The notes under the pieces: model-generated
Database searches by the model: none
Told to the model about the DNA's origin: nothing
Seen by the model: only the letters and a program-made list of their open reading frames with translations
Program-made: the position numbers and the translations under genes
Shown here: piece after piece, positions 33,801-45,100 of the stretch
Layout of the letters: every line of letters starts with the position of its first letter
Numbering within the stretch: the first letter of the stretch is position 1
Assembly (NCBI GenBank): GCA_033064195.1
Contig: JARBJD010000067.1
Coordinates: forward strand, 186,001 to 250,000
Direction of reading: 5' to 3'
DNA from: Blattamonas nauphoetae
Taxonomy: Eukaryota; Preaxostyla; Oxymonadida
DNA length: 64,000 bases

Positions 33801-34193
33801 AGAAATCGATGGTTCGTCTGGCGAGCAGGGAAAAGCTGATCAGACGATGAAAGGAGAAAAAGAGAAGACCGATCACGATTGTGGAGGATGAGTCAATTCG
33901 GATGTTCTCGAAGGTCAGAGGCGGGGCAGAGGGGTGTTCATTTCGGAACAGTTCCGCTCCAATCACCGCTTCAACAAACCATTCCATCAATCTCTGCAGG
34001 AAGTCGGAAAAAGAGGAGAATAACACACTGTCCAAGAAAGAGACTCATCACCACTCTCAAACCGCTGGATGTGTGATGCGAAAGATTGTGTCTGAATCTC
34101 CTCAGAAAGTTCAATATTCACGATATCACTTTTGAAACATTCCGTCGATGAAGAAACAATGGATTCACTGGAAAGAGAACTCTGTTCACTCAT
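30841..34193 (-). CDS. ARM-like helical-repeat protein, gene A (six exons)
   Basis: Exons 34193-34029, 33993-33870, 33835-33291, 33256-31255, 31223-31166 and 31129-30841 join in phase to 1,061 codons including the stop (1,060 residues). Introns are only 31-36 nt and GT-AG; two use GTC at the 5' site. Start MSEQSSLSSES is a true ATG. The protein is helical throughout, with diagnostic segments QWYIRPSFDSESEW, FFPMDLMFERYLRSD, SLVNLFGLFPPPRLFD-like and, in the last exon, FEFFHRFVSVSSDAV and SSFLDDYEKGIAV. Gene BC (47285-55748) is a close paralogue with the same exon lengths for exons 1, 2, 3 and 5. It is the intact reference for this family; cellular role unknown. Confidence 0.87.
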
Positions 34194-34458
34194 TCAGATG
34201 ACTCTGTTGGAACAGAGTGTTTTTGTCAATTGAAAAGACTGCGAGAGAAATAATAAAGAGAAAAGAGATCAAAAAACAACCAAAGAGAGATGAAAAATTG
34301 AAGGAATAAAAAAAACAAACAGCAGAATGGAAAGTTCGAGAATGAAGCTGGAGAGATCACAGAGTATGGCTTGATCTCACCACAAGCTCCATTTCCTTCC
34401 TTCTCTTCTCAAGGGATTCATGAAACATGTAAACTCAATAAACTGATATCATGTGATG
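34194..34458. other. Upstream region of gene A with a target duplication
   Basis: Closely matches 55749-56160 upstream of gene BC. The 8-bp sequence ATGTGATG at 34451-34458 is the left copy of the hAT-like element's duplication. Confidence 0.6.
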
Positions 34459-34539
34459 TAGGCATGGCTGACCGGCCAAAAGTGCCGGTCAGTGTTACCT
34501 CAGAATTTGTATAAGGGTCAGATCTCTCTTGATTTGTAA

Positions 34540-37007
34540 ATGATATGTTTTAATCAAGAATATGACAAAATTGGCATGGGTTCGGTACGTAGGTTGAAGT
34601 TCGGCATGTAGGTCAAAGGTTCGGAATGTAGGTCTGAGTTCGGCAGGTAGGTCATTGGGATGAAATGGATTGAGACGCATTTTTGGGTGTTGTGAAGATG
34701 AAATTGACGACATGTTTTACTGTTTGACTCTGATCTACTTGTTTTCAACTCGTTTTCACAAAAAAATGAGAGAGCAACAAATGAAGGAAGAGTGAAAGGG
34801 AACATATATTAAACATCGTATCAAAATGGTCGAGATTTGTGTGACTAATGTTGACGAAATATCCTTGATAGTCAGATCTGTCCACTTTCAAGTTGACTCG
34901 CTTTTCTATTTCTAGTCGTCAAACTGGATCATAAAACGGAAAATGCGGTTAATATGCTATAAATGAGTGACATTGAGGGTGAAAGTTAGGAATCGAGCAA
35001 GATATAGTGTCAAATCTGTGGATGATACAATGATCATCGATTCTGCTTCGACTATGTTGTACATCTCTTTTTTACATATTACATTCCCTTCAAATTCACC
35101 TTTAAGGCGTGATATTTCTATAATTCACATGATGAATTGACAATGAGAAAGAAAAACGAAATTTTGACCCATCACGAAAGTGTTTCGTTTTCATTTCTCA
35201 TCTCTCCAATTTTCACTCATCATGTCGCAATCCTCCATTAAATCATCAATTAAATGTGAATATTTGACGTTTATTGTCAGTATCATCTCATAGGAACAGA
35301 AAAGTGACAAACTTTGAATCAGCAGGTTGATCATCTGTTCCATCGAGTTGAATTTATGAATGGATGAAATTTTCAAATCGTGTGTATTTTCACCCTGGTC
35401 ACTGTATCGTGATCTTTCTGCATTTTGAACTCTTCAATTTAGCATGAAAAAGGAGAAAGACCTACGATCCGACCTTCGACCTACCATCCGAACCCATGCC
35501 ACAAAATTGCTGAGATTCATGTTCAGATTAACTTCAAATTCGTGGTGAGAAGGCAACCCTCTTTGTATGTTTCTCTTTTTCGTCAGCCTCTCTTCACACT
35601 TCAGTTTTATGAGAACGAGGAAGAGGAGGCTGTTTGTCATGCATTCTGCGACAAATATAATTTGCGAAACACTGTGTATTCCCATCTTGTTTCCCAAGTA
35701 ACCGCAATGCATCAACAATTCCTTCAAACAGAAGAAGAAGAATCAGAATGGGAAAAGGAAGATGAGAGCTATGAAGAAGAGGAAGTTGAAGAATACTCCG
35801 AATTTGATGCTCCTCTTCCTCAAAAGCCGCTCCAACAACCCGACGCTGGCGGAGAAATCATCAATCCATTCACGCCACCACTGCCTCCAGTTCCGACAAA
35901 ATCGTCTCCACAAACAAAAAAAACCGAAGCAGAAATTCGGGAGGCAATCGAACGACTGACATGACAAGGAGAAGAAATCAGAGACAAGAGAGAACAAGCA
36001 GCGAGAGAAAAAGAGAAGAACGAAACTCCAAAATCAAAACAGATTACAGAAAAGGAAAAGACAAAGATTGTGAACAAACTGTATGAAGACGCCAAACGAC
36101 GAAACGAAGAACAGCGGAAGAAAGAGGAAGAGAAGAGAAGACAACAAGAAGAAGAAGAAGCGAAATTGGAGAAAGAAGTGAAAAAGAAGTATGGAAAAGC
36201 AACTCAACGAAACTACGTCCATTATAAGGAGCTCACTCTTCAGATCGGATGAACGACACCACACACACGTCCGGCACAGCAAACGAACAATCAAAACAAT
36301 CACCACATTCATCGCCGAAAAAGAAATTTGAAAATGTCAGAACAACTCATCGTGATTTCTCGCAGGAGTCGTTTCCACAGTTGAAGCGAGGGACACTGGA
36401 AGCTCAGGAAGTGAGGACACGAAGCGATCACACCACACAAATCTCGCAGGAACTAACTGAAAAGATGGAAAAAGAAATCGCACAACAGAAGTACCTTGAA
36501 GGAACCAAGAAAAACCGGAAAGAACGGTTGGACAACGAACGCGACGAGAAGGAACAGTCGAAACCAACATTCCGAAAGCGAATTGTGCTCCCTTCAGACG
36601 AAATATCACCAAAGAAAGTGACATTGGAACAAAACAGAATCGACTCTCTCACAGCTCGCCTTGATCACGAAGCGAAGGAACGATCGAAAACAGCCCGCTC
36701 AGACAAGAAATCACACAAAATTGTGGAACCGAAGCAACGGAAGCGGATTGACGAGGTGTTTCTTCATTTTGTTTCTGGATTAGGAGAGTGGAAAAGTGAG
36801 AATGTTGGATCCCCAAATGGGAGAATATTGTTGAAATGTGCCACGCGTCACCAAATTGCACAGACGAAGAAATTCTCCAAAATAATCAACTTTTTTCGTC
36901 TATCATCTCGCAATACATCATTTCTGAACTTTTTTCATTTTCAAAAAAACATAGAAGTTGTCTCGATCAACTCAGAAATTTCACGTTTTTTCCATTTTTC
37001 TCTTTAA
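34540..37007 (+). pseudogene. Host-like Glu/Lys-rich coiled-coil gene inside the hAT-like element
   Basis: The frame starts at ATG 34540 (MICFNQEYDK), is interrupted by the MITE at 34573-35500, and resumes in the same frame at 35509. It reads FTLQFYENEEEEAVCHAFCDKYNL, a pattern seen at the start of axonemal or flagellar coiled-coil proteins, then acidic and Pro-rich linkers. A TGA at 35962-35964 is followed in frame by KLYEDAKRRNEEQRKKEEE to 36252, and a shifted frame carries on from 36249 to 37007 with more charged helix. The TGA and the frame change may be decay or unseen introns. I think a host gene was captured by the element; flagellar function is a guess from the motif. Confidence 0.48.
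34573..35500. mobile_element. 928-bp MITE nested in the hAT-like element
   Basis: ACAAAATT flanks both ends (34565-34572, 35501-35508). The ends are inverted (GGCATGGGTTCGG...CCGAACCCATGCC). The left arm holds four loose tandem units of about 23 bp built on TTCGGCATGTAGGTC (34577-34655). Interior is non-coding and AT-rich. It splits the captured coiled-coil frame, so it arrived after the capture or came in with the captured allele. Confidence 0.74.
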
Positions 37008-38458
37008 TGGACGATTTATTTCCATAATCTCACATAGAGACCTCTTTTTTTGTTGTTTTCCATCCTTTCACTGTTTTAGAAGTTGTTTTGCAAAAAAAAC
37101 TGTGCAAAAAGGTGTTGATCTTAAAAAGGCCATTTCAAGCTCGATCATGCTTGAAATCCAAAAATTCACCTGTATCCTTCCTATTGAACACTTGAACGAT
37201 AAATAGGCCAATTTTCATTTTTTGTGACACACCATACTGTGATGGCACAATTGAAAATTATTCTCCCAAATTTACCCGACGATGGGGAAAACCACACCAC
37301 CTCACAACAAAATCAAGAAACGGAAGCCCTTTTGAATGTGACAGAGCTTAGAGTGGTCATTTCTCTCTCCCAACCATCCACCTCAATCAGAAAATGGAAA
37401 AACTTGAACAAACCGCATTTCGAAACAAGCGCACTCTCGCCCACCCTCCCAACTCGCATCGAGGATGCTTCAAGCCCATATTTCACAACTCAGAATATCT
37501 CCACTCCAAAGACAGAGTTGTCCATCCAGGAAAGTTTCGAACCGTTCCCACAACAGTCTCCGCTGAGTGGAACAGGCAAAACATCATTTCTTTTGCTTGC
37601 ATCATTAGATGCTGTTCACAGGATCCGAAATTCAGTCACTTTCTAGATAGAATTGGAAAGCCCGAAAGATGTTGATGCCGAACTGATTGAAAACGAAGAA
37701 CCGCCTTTTGGACTGAGTTTTCACGTGTGGGAGGGTGTAATTCATCATGTTGCGTTCATTTTGGAGGAGAAGCTGCGATCTCGTGGTTTGAGATGAGAAG
37801 GAAGGAGACAGAAAGTGTTTCAAAGATAAAGTGACATTTGGAGAGTCATATTCGTATTTTTCTTCATTTTTGGACCTTTTCAGAAATCACTGAGAGAATT
37901 AGATGAACATTATCATGCCTAAATCGAGCGATCTCACAGTTGATTTGGTTAGCACAAAATTACATTCTTTGACTCTTGGGAGACTTCAAAAACAATGTAA
38001 GTCAAATTTCAAGAAATAGTCCAAATATAACTTTCATATTGATGACATGTTTAAATAAAACGAATTGAAGTGTCCTGAATCTCAATCGATCACATGCCCA
38101 TTTCTGTTTTTGACATCATTCCGGCAAGAAATGAGCTCAAATCTGGAAGATGTCAAACTATGGGTTTGATCGTACTATTTGATGGTTCACACGTCGTCTG
38201 AACGTCATTTTTCCCTCGTTAAGTATCAGGAATCCCTCGAGTAGGCACAGATACTTCTCAAAACCAAGAAACTCTCCAAGGAATCGCTTCCCTTCCCATT
38301 GAAAAGTCTAGACCATTCTTATTGCCTTCAATTTCAGCTTTTGTCATCCGTTTCACTCATGTTTTTGTTTTTCTCAATTGTTTCAAAAGAATTTGTAAAA
38401 ATAAATGAAATCCGTGAGATGTCGTCTCAGGCAATTTTGACATCGCTTAGACTCTCGC
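37008..38458. other. Right interior of the hAT-like element
   Basis: Plus-strand frames at 37224-37646 and 37394-37675 overlap in different frames and look protein-like in part, perhaps another captured piece, but no domain is recognisable. From about 37,680 the sequence is AT-rich and non-coding. Confidence 0.35.
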
Positions 38459-38822
38459 CCAAATGTCTTAAAATATGAGTGAAACAGCTTCATTGAAGTG
38501 AGAATGATTCAAAAATGGTTAATTCGATGTAATAATGTGAATAATCGTGTAATTGATTCGAATTTCGGTTTCTACAAAAGCCACCTCGGAGAAATGGTAA
38601 AGCTCGATTATGGGTTCCGATATTTCTCCGGTCAGTGACCGTCAGTACTTTTCGATGAAAACTGACCGGTCAGTGCCGGTCAGCCATGCCTAATGTGATG
38701 ACCAGATGTACAGTTAAATGATAAAAATATGGGCATTTCTTTCGTTGAATGACAAAAAGTGTTGTTAAGACTCAATCCAAGCGAAATCAACTGAGAAACT
38801 CGTCATCAAGGAGTCGAGTGAC

Positions 38823-39130
38823 TTATTGAAACAACAGCTGGATCTTCGACGAACTAAGAAGGGATGGAGAGAGTCTGGCGATGATACTCAGTCCAAACCA
38901 GTTTGGGAGAGAAGAGGAGAGAAGTTGTGGGAGATCACGTCTTGTCTGGTCTGACAAACACGAATCGAACGAAGCAGAATCCCAGTCAGACCAATCCCGT
39001 TTTCGCAGTCCGCCAGAAACGATGATTCCGACACTGCTCGAATCACAATGTCCAACACCCCCAACACACACGCATCTCTTCACGAACTCCAAGATCACTG
39101 ACACTTGCGCTGTTGGGATCTTCAGCCATT
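38823..39130 (-). pseudogene. Tail remnant of an E-type ARM-like gene
   Basis: Matches the 3' end of gene E and its downstream DNA (56217-56583) almost base for base in long stretches. Protein-level matches are split over two frames: ILEFVKRC in one and VIRAVSESSFL in another, so a deletion has shifted it. Together with gene A upstream of it on the map, this repeats the E-BC order at 56-48 kb, evidence of a block duplication. Confidence 0.52.
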
Positions 39131-39164
39131 CATCTCATTGTGTTCATCGGGGATTTTCTTTGAA

Positions 39165-42100
39165 TCAGGGTGTCATCGGATTGTTCGTCTCGGTGTTAGT
39201 TTGGCCGTCACACTGTGTTGAAAAGTATGGAGAGGAGCGGGTGTCGAGTGACTGGGTGGTGAGAGGCGATTGGGATGGGGGGCTGTTTGAAACGTGGGGA
39301 GATACTCTGCAGGGGGGAGGAGAAGATTGGCGTGTGGGAGTTGGAGGAGGATGAAGCGTGGAGGGAGGTTGTGGAGGAGAGTGGCGTGCGTGAGGACTGG
39401 ATAACTGTTGTGAAGAGCGGTCTGCTGGAGGAGATGGGCGACAGGGAGGAGGATTAAAGTGAAACGTGGATGAAGGTGGTGCAGGAGATTGGCGCGTGGG
39501 AGGAGTTGAAAAGGTGATGGGTGTTGTCCAGTCGGGTTCGGTGAATGAGAACATTCGGAGGAGAGTCTGAAGATCGGGGTTGAAAGGTGTGAGGAATGAA
39601 TCGTTGATCGCTCGCTGACAGTCCATCCAACAACTGCCTTCGAAAAACAGAAGTGGTTTGGCTGAGAGAAGGAGAGTTTTGTTCTGGTTCAATTTATTGA
39701 TGAGGATTCTTGGAAAGTGGTCCGTCTCGCCAGAAAGGGAGAGACAAGTGGAGAGTGTGCCGCAGATATACTATTGTTCATCAACCCCCAACATTCTTAA
39801 ACCCACAACATTTTGAGAATGTGTCAGTTTTGTTCTCTCATTTTCTGCCTTATGCCTTCTCATTTCATTTTGTTCTTTCTCTCATCCCTTCTTTTCACAA
39901 TATTAATCAGGTTTGAGTCAAAAAACAGAAGAAAACTAAAAAGTCTTCCCTGAACGAAGTGATCTTCCCGTTATTTTGTGAACCAAAATTCCGTCCCCAA
40001 GCTTCAAGAATTGCGATGGGAATCACTACACGTGCTGTATGTTGTCTGCTGTTTTGATTGCTTCAAAATGTCACCCATAGAGATCAAATCTGTCCCGAAA
40101 CAGAAAACCTGTTCATCACTCCGCAAGGTGGAAACAAAATTTGATTGAAATCAGATTGAAACTTCAAAAGCAACCATATAAGACGATGAATCCCCTTCTT
40201 GCCTTGCTCATTCTCGAACAAAAAACCAAAGTCGAGCGGGGAGTGATTCAAGAAATTACTCATTTGAGATCAGATACAATCTCACGAGCTCGAACCATGT
40301 TTCGATCAGGGAAGCAAATCCAGAAGAATGGACGACCTTCTGCAATCCCTCAGGCCGAGTTGGCACTATTTGAATCTTGGCTGCAAAAACAAGTCGATGC
40401 GAGTAAATGCATCACTGTTAAAGAAGCACATTCCAAGGTATCTCACGTTTCTTTCGTTCATTGGAATCATACAGCTTGAAGATGTTCTTTCCTCGTCTCC
40501 AAACGAAGTGACGAGGCAGATACAGATTGCACCAAACTGGACACACAATCATGTTTCCAATCACCCCAACCTTGACTATTCTGTTCCGAAACGGATGGAT
40601 TCCGCAAAAACAGCTGCTGCAAACGAAACAAATATGATGGAATGGCACAAACAACTTTCAGACATCATCATAATAAACAAAATCCAGAAAAACCTGATTT
40701 TTAACTGTGATGAAACTGGATTTAGCGAAGTAAAACATTCGCAACAATCAATTATCCATCGCATCAACGATCCTCCTCCCCTCCTTCGGAAAAATACAAG
40801 AGTGACCAACTTCACTCTTGTTGCATGCGTGTGTGCTGACGGATCATATTTCAAGCCAAGACAAATTTATCCAATGAAAACTATACCGGTTGAATTTATC
40901 GAGTTGGAGACGTTTGGAATTAAGGTGCTTTGTCAGGGAGACAGTGGTGTCCACTCGGATCTATTTCATCAATTGTGGACAACTTGGATCCAACCAGCAA
41001 TCATAAAGAAGAGAAAGAAGGCAAATCAAACCGGTCAGTGGGCATTGTTCATTATGGACAATTGTTCGTCACACCTCTCATCTTCCGTCTCTCAACTAGC
41101 TCTCCAAAATCAAATCCACATCCTCACGTTGCCACCCAATACCACCAACCTCACTCAGCCACTCGACGATCGAATTTTTCAGAATCTCAAAAGAAGCTAC
41201 TCATCGTCTTACTCTATTCCACACCCATTCACACAAGTTGGGCATCGTCAGGCAATTACGAGAGCGCTTCCAAATGCAATTCAAACCGCATTCAGACGAA
41301 CAGTCATCGAAGCAGCATTTATAGTGGCGTCACCAATCGGTGTCCTGTCATCAATCGGTGCTTTTTTCTGGACTTATCACTTTTGGTCAAACTAAGAAAA
41401 AAATAAAATTTTTGAATTATTCTCCGGCTCGATCCCGAGAAAACCTCAAAATACCTATAACGTTACGAAAGCACACATTTTTCTTAACTTTTTTCCCTCA
41501 TTTCTCCACAACTAGCCATCCGTTTTGAATCAAATAAAAGGCATTGTGATCGTAAAGATCTCGACAAATGGTTCTCAAAAAATAAACCGATTTTTTTCCT
41601 AAGAAGTTTTTGTTGAGAAAAATATGGGTTTTTTTCTATCTTCCCATATACCCAGAATTTTTTCTCCTAATTTTTTTCAAAATGTTTGTTTCCCCAAAAA
41701 AACGTTTCTGTGAAAAATTTCATCAAAATCGGTACATTGGTTGTTGAGATATTGCCAAAACGATTTTTTTCAACGGGCAAAAGGGGGTATTTTGAGGTTT
41801 TCTCGGGATTGCGTGGGAGTATAATTCTAAAAATTTATTTTTTTGCTTAGTTTGATCCATCGTGATTTTTCAAGAAAAAAGCACCGATTGGTGACAGGAC
41901 ACCGATTGGTGACGCCACTATTAGAAGGTGTGGAATTCAGCCACTAGATTCGAGACCACTTCTCGACAGACTTCCAAAGCAAGAAAATGATTCCGAAAAC
42001 CAATCTCAGTCAACAATTCAGAAGTTTGCAAATGCATCATTTGCATCGGTTAAGCCAGTAGTGAAATCTGGAATCCTCTTGACGACACAGGAGTACATTT

Positions 42101-45100
42101 CTGAGAAGAAAAAAAAAGAAAACGAGATCAAAGAAAGAGCGACCAAGCGTGAAAGGAAGAAAATTCCAAACGTGAAGTTGGGAATCCGAAAATGCACGCC
42201 AAAAACCTTGAGAAGAAAGAAAGAGAAGGAAAAAAAACAGGCTCTCCCAGCTCAAAAACCAAAAATGAATGCAACAAAACCAAAACGGAAGTCATACAAG
42301 GGACTACTCAGGAGGATGCAGACAAATGACAAAATGGGAAGATCACTTCGTTCAGGGAAGACTTTTTAGTTTTCTTCTGTTTTTTGACTCAAACCTGATT
42401 AATATTGTGAAAAGAAGGGATGAGAGAAAGAACAAAATGAAATGAGAAGGCATAAGGCAGAAAATGAGAGAACAAAACTGACACATTCTCAAAATGTTGT
42501 GGGTTTAAGAATGTTGGGGGTTGATGAACAATAGTATTGGAGAAAGAGTTGGAGGAAGTCCAGCGCGTGAGTATCCAGTTCAAGACATGGTGTTGAGACG
42601 ATTGGACGAAAAGAAATGATGATTGGGATTGAAATGAGACGAACGAAAACTTCAGCTGCTGGCCTCGTCTCCTCTGTTGAAGTCAGTCGATCAAAGAGAG
42701 GCTTGACAGCATCTCGGGAAAAGGTTGATTGTTTCGTTATTCTGAAGTCTGAAGGAAGGACTGACTTGAGGAGGGCGATTGACTTGGCGATTGTCGGAGT
42801 GTTGCTGTAGATTAAAGGTGTCATGAACAGTTGAAGGAGAATGTCAATCGATGTTGCGAGTGTTGAGCGAGGAAGAGTGAGGAGAGATGATTCTTTCATC
42901 CCATCTCGACGATTGAGCTGGCAGTTGAAGACGTGGAGGATGGCAGAGAAGACGTCGGGATCAACGAGGAAGCAGACGAAGGTGAACGACGAGAAGAATG
43001 GGATGTCGAAGCGACTGCTCTCTGCGAACGTTCCTGTCGGTTGTTGAGCAATCAATGAGTCACAGATACCCTTGATTCTAGCTGTGATTGTTTGTTTCTC
43101 TTGAAAATGATCGAAATCCACTGTTGTTGACAGTTCTTCGATGATCTGGAAGAGATTTTGGATGGATTCGTTTGGGATTCCTCGAATGGTTTCTCGAAGG
43201 GAAGTCAGGTTGTGAAGGAGAACGAGAGGAATGAGGAGTTGGATGCTCATGTTTGGTGAGATCGGTGGGAGATGGTGAGCGATGACTGTGGAGAGATTGA
43301 GGAAGGGGAGCAGCATTTCTTGCCGCCTGTCCCTCTCATCGTTCTGTGGCTGTCTGAAGATGGATTGTTCGAGGTGTGGAAGCTGAGTGAAGATGTTGAG
43401 TTGAGTGTGTGCAAATCTGATCAGTCGATTGGCGACAAGAGAAGGATCGATGTTGACGAGCGAAAGGCAGGACACAAGAAATTGGATTTTGGAAAGAGCT
43501 ACCAGATTGATGTCGAAGGAGAAAGAGTTGGTGGCCAGCCAGCTGAACAGATCAAACAAGCGCAGGAAGAGATTTCCACTCAGCAACAGTGACGGCCGTT
43601 GTTGTGAATCGTTTAGAAGCTTCTCAAAATGACCGAACTGTTCGATGATGTCAGGGAAGAATGGATCCATCGCCACTTGTTCTGCTGAGAGAGTGCTTCT
43701 GTTGAAGGCAGAACCAAAAGTGTCTTGTCTTCTGAAAAGCACTTCCTGTTGTGCAGAATTGGTGAAGAGCAGAGAGAGCAGGGAAGGAGATTCTGTGTCG
43801 TTCTGAATTCGATGAATGAAGGTTCGAGTCACCAGATTGGTGTGTTGCTCAATTTTCAGAACTGTTTGGCGTGCGTGTTTAACAAGTGGAGAGTGAGTGG
43901 ATGGAGCAGCTTCGTTTTCATCTGGCTCAACATCATAGAAGTGTGCAGTAGTGCTTTCCCAAATACGATCCGAAACGAAAAGACAATTGTTGACGCTGTC
44001 CAAGATTGCCAGAAAAGTGGAATGAGATGAACAAGAGAGAAGGACTTCGAGCAAGTGATGGGAGAGGATGAGAAGAGAAGCCTTGTCAGGTCCAGCTGAG
44101 ACACATCCTTCCAAAGACTGTACAATCGAGCTGAATGGAAAGTGATCAGCAAACGATGGATTGTGGCGAAGCAGGACGAGGAGGACATTGATGAGGAGAG
44201 AGAAGAACGACGAGAAAAGTGATGAGTTTGATCGGAGAGTTTCACTTTCAGTCCCGCCTTCGAAGTGATGTTGATCAGGAAGGAGAGATAGAATGAAGTC
44301 GTTTGTGAAGAATGACACGAGAGACGATCTCAGTGGAAGAGTGTCGTCGTCGAGTGAGTTCAGAAGAAGGAGGAGAAGACGAAGGATCGAAGTGTGTGTG
44401 GAGAGGGCTGAAGCTGAGTCGATCCGGTCTGACAGATGGTTCTGCAGAATCTGAATGAGCTCGGGTGTGATGAACGCCTTTTTCTTGTTCCCAGAAATCA
44501 GATGAGAAGAGACGCGGACAATCGTGTGTGGATCTGCCATTTCTTTCCCATCAATCAGAAGGGCAGAGATTGTGTCGACGAGTGTGTCAAGTCGAACAAA
44601 CTGGAACTGATTCTCGTCCACATCCCTCGATTTGGAGGACAATGTCGAGAGAAGTCCAGTCACATGTTGAAGTTCAATATCGGCTGGATGTGTTGGCCCA
44701 TCCCCAAGAAGAGCACAGACTGTTGGATCTGAGGGACACGATGCAGTGATCGGGAGGAATCGATTCAGTTGAGCTCGTGTTGTGATTGGAGGGTTTGGTC
44801 TGATGAGCCGACTCGATTCGATCAGATCACTCTTCACTTCAACCAACCATGGCATAAATGATCTCTTCGAACATATGATACATTCTTCGACTGCACTGCC
44901 TTCCTCTTTTGTCGTTCTGAACGGTGACAGGAATGGATTCATCAGAGCGTATTGTGCTCCATCGTTGAGTTCGATATGTGTTCCATCTCTGTTGAGGGCT
45001 GGACGATGACCAAAGAGAAAGTTGAGATATTGCGGTGATGTGATGATGGCGAGTGTTTTGGAGTGTTTCATGCAGAAGTGAGACAAGACTGATCCCACAA

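Larger units (their letters stand above)
34459..38692. mobile_element. 4,234-bp hAT-like non-autonomous element
   Basis: Both ends start TAGGCATGGCTGACCGGC (inverted, 18 bp exact), and ATGTGATG flanks them (34451-34458, 38693-38700). The undisturbed sequence, with a single ATGTGATG, survives in the paralogous spacer near 56143-56160, which proves the boundaries. An 8-bp duplication and a TAGG-type tip fit hAT. No hAT transposase is recognisable; the interior has a host-like coiled-coil gene (34540-37007), further short frames and AT-rich DNA. A smaller MITE (34573-35500) is nested inside. Confidence 0.77.
39771..42534 (+). mobile_element. pogo-like Tc1/mariner transposon 2 inside gene F
   Basis: Inverted ends 39771-39969 and 42336-42534 are identical over 199 bp (CTATTGTTCATCAACCCCC...). 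TA flanks both ends (39769-39770, 42535-42536). It carries a two-exon DDE transposase gene, which holds a 599-bp MITE (41322-41920). Without the MITE and its duplication the element is about 2.16 kb. Identical long ends mean the insertion is very recent. Confidence 0.9.

Noticed and set aside
35962-35964. In-frame TGA as a recoded sense codon
   Set aside because: Long intact genes here end at TGA and TAA without read-through; the gene is also shifted further on, so decay or an unseen intron is simpler.
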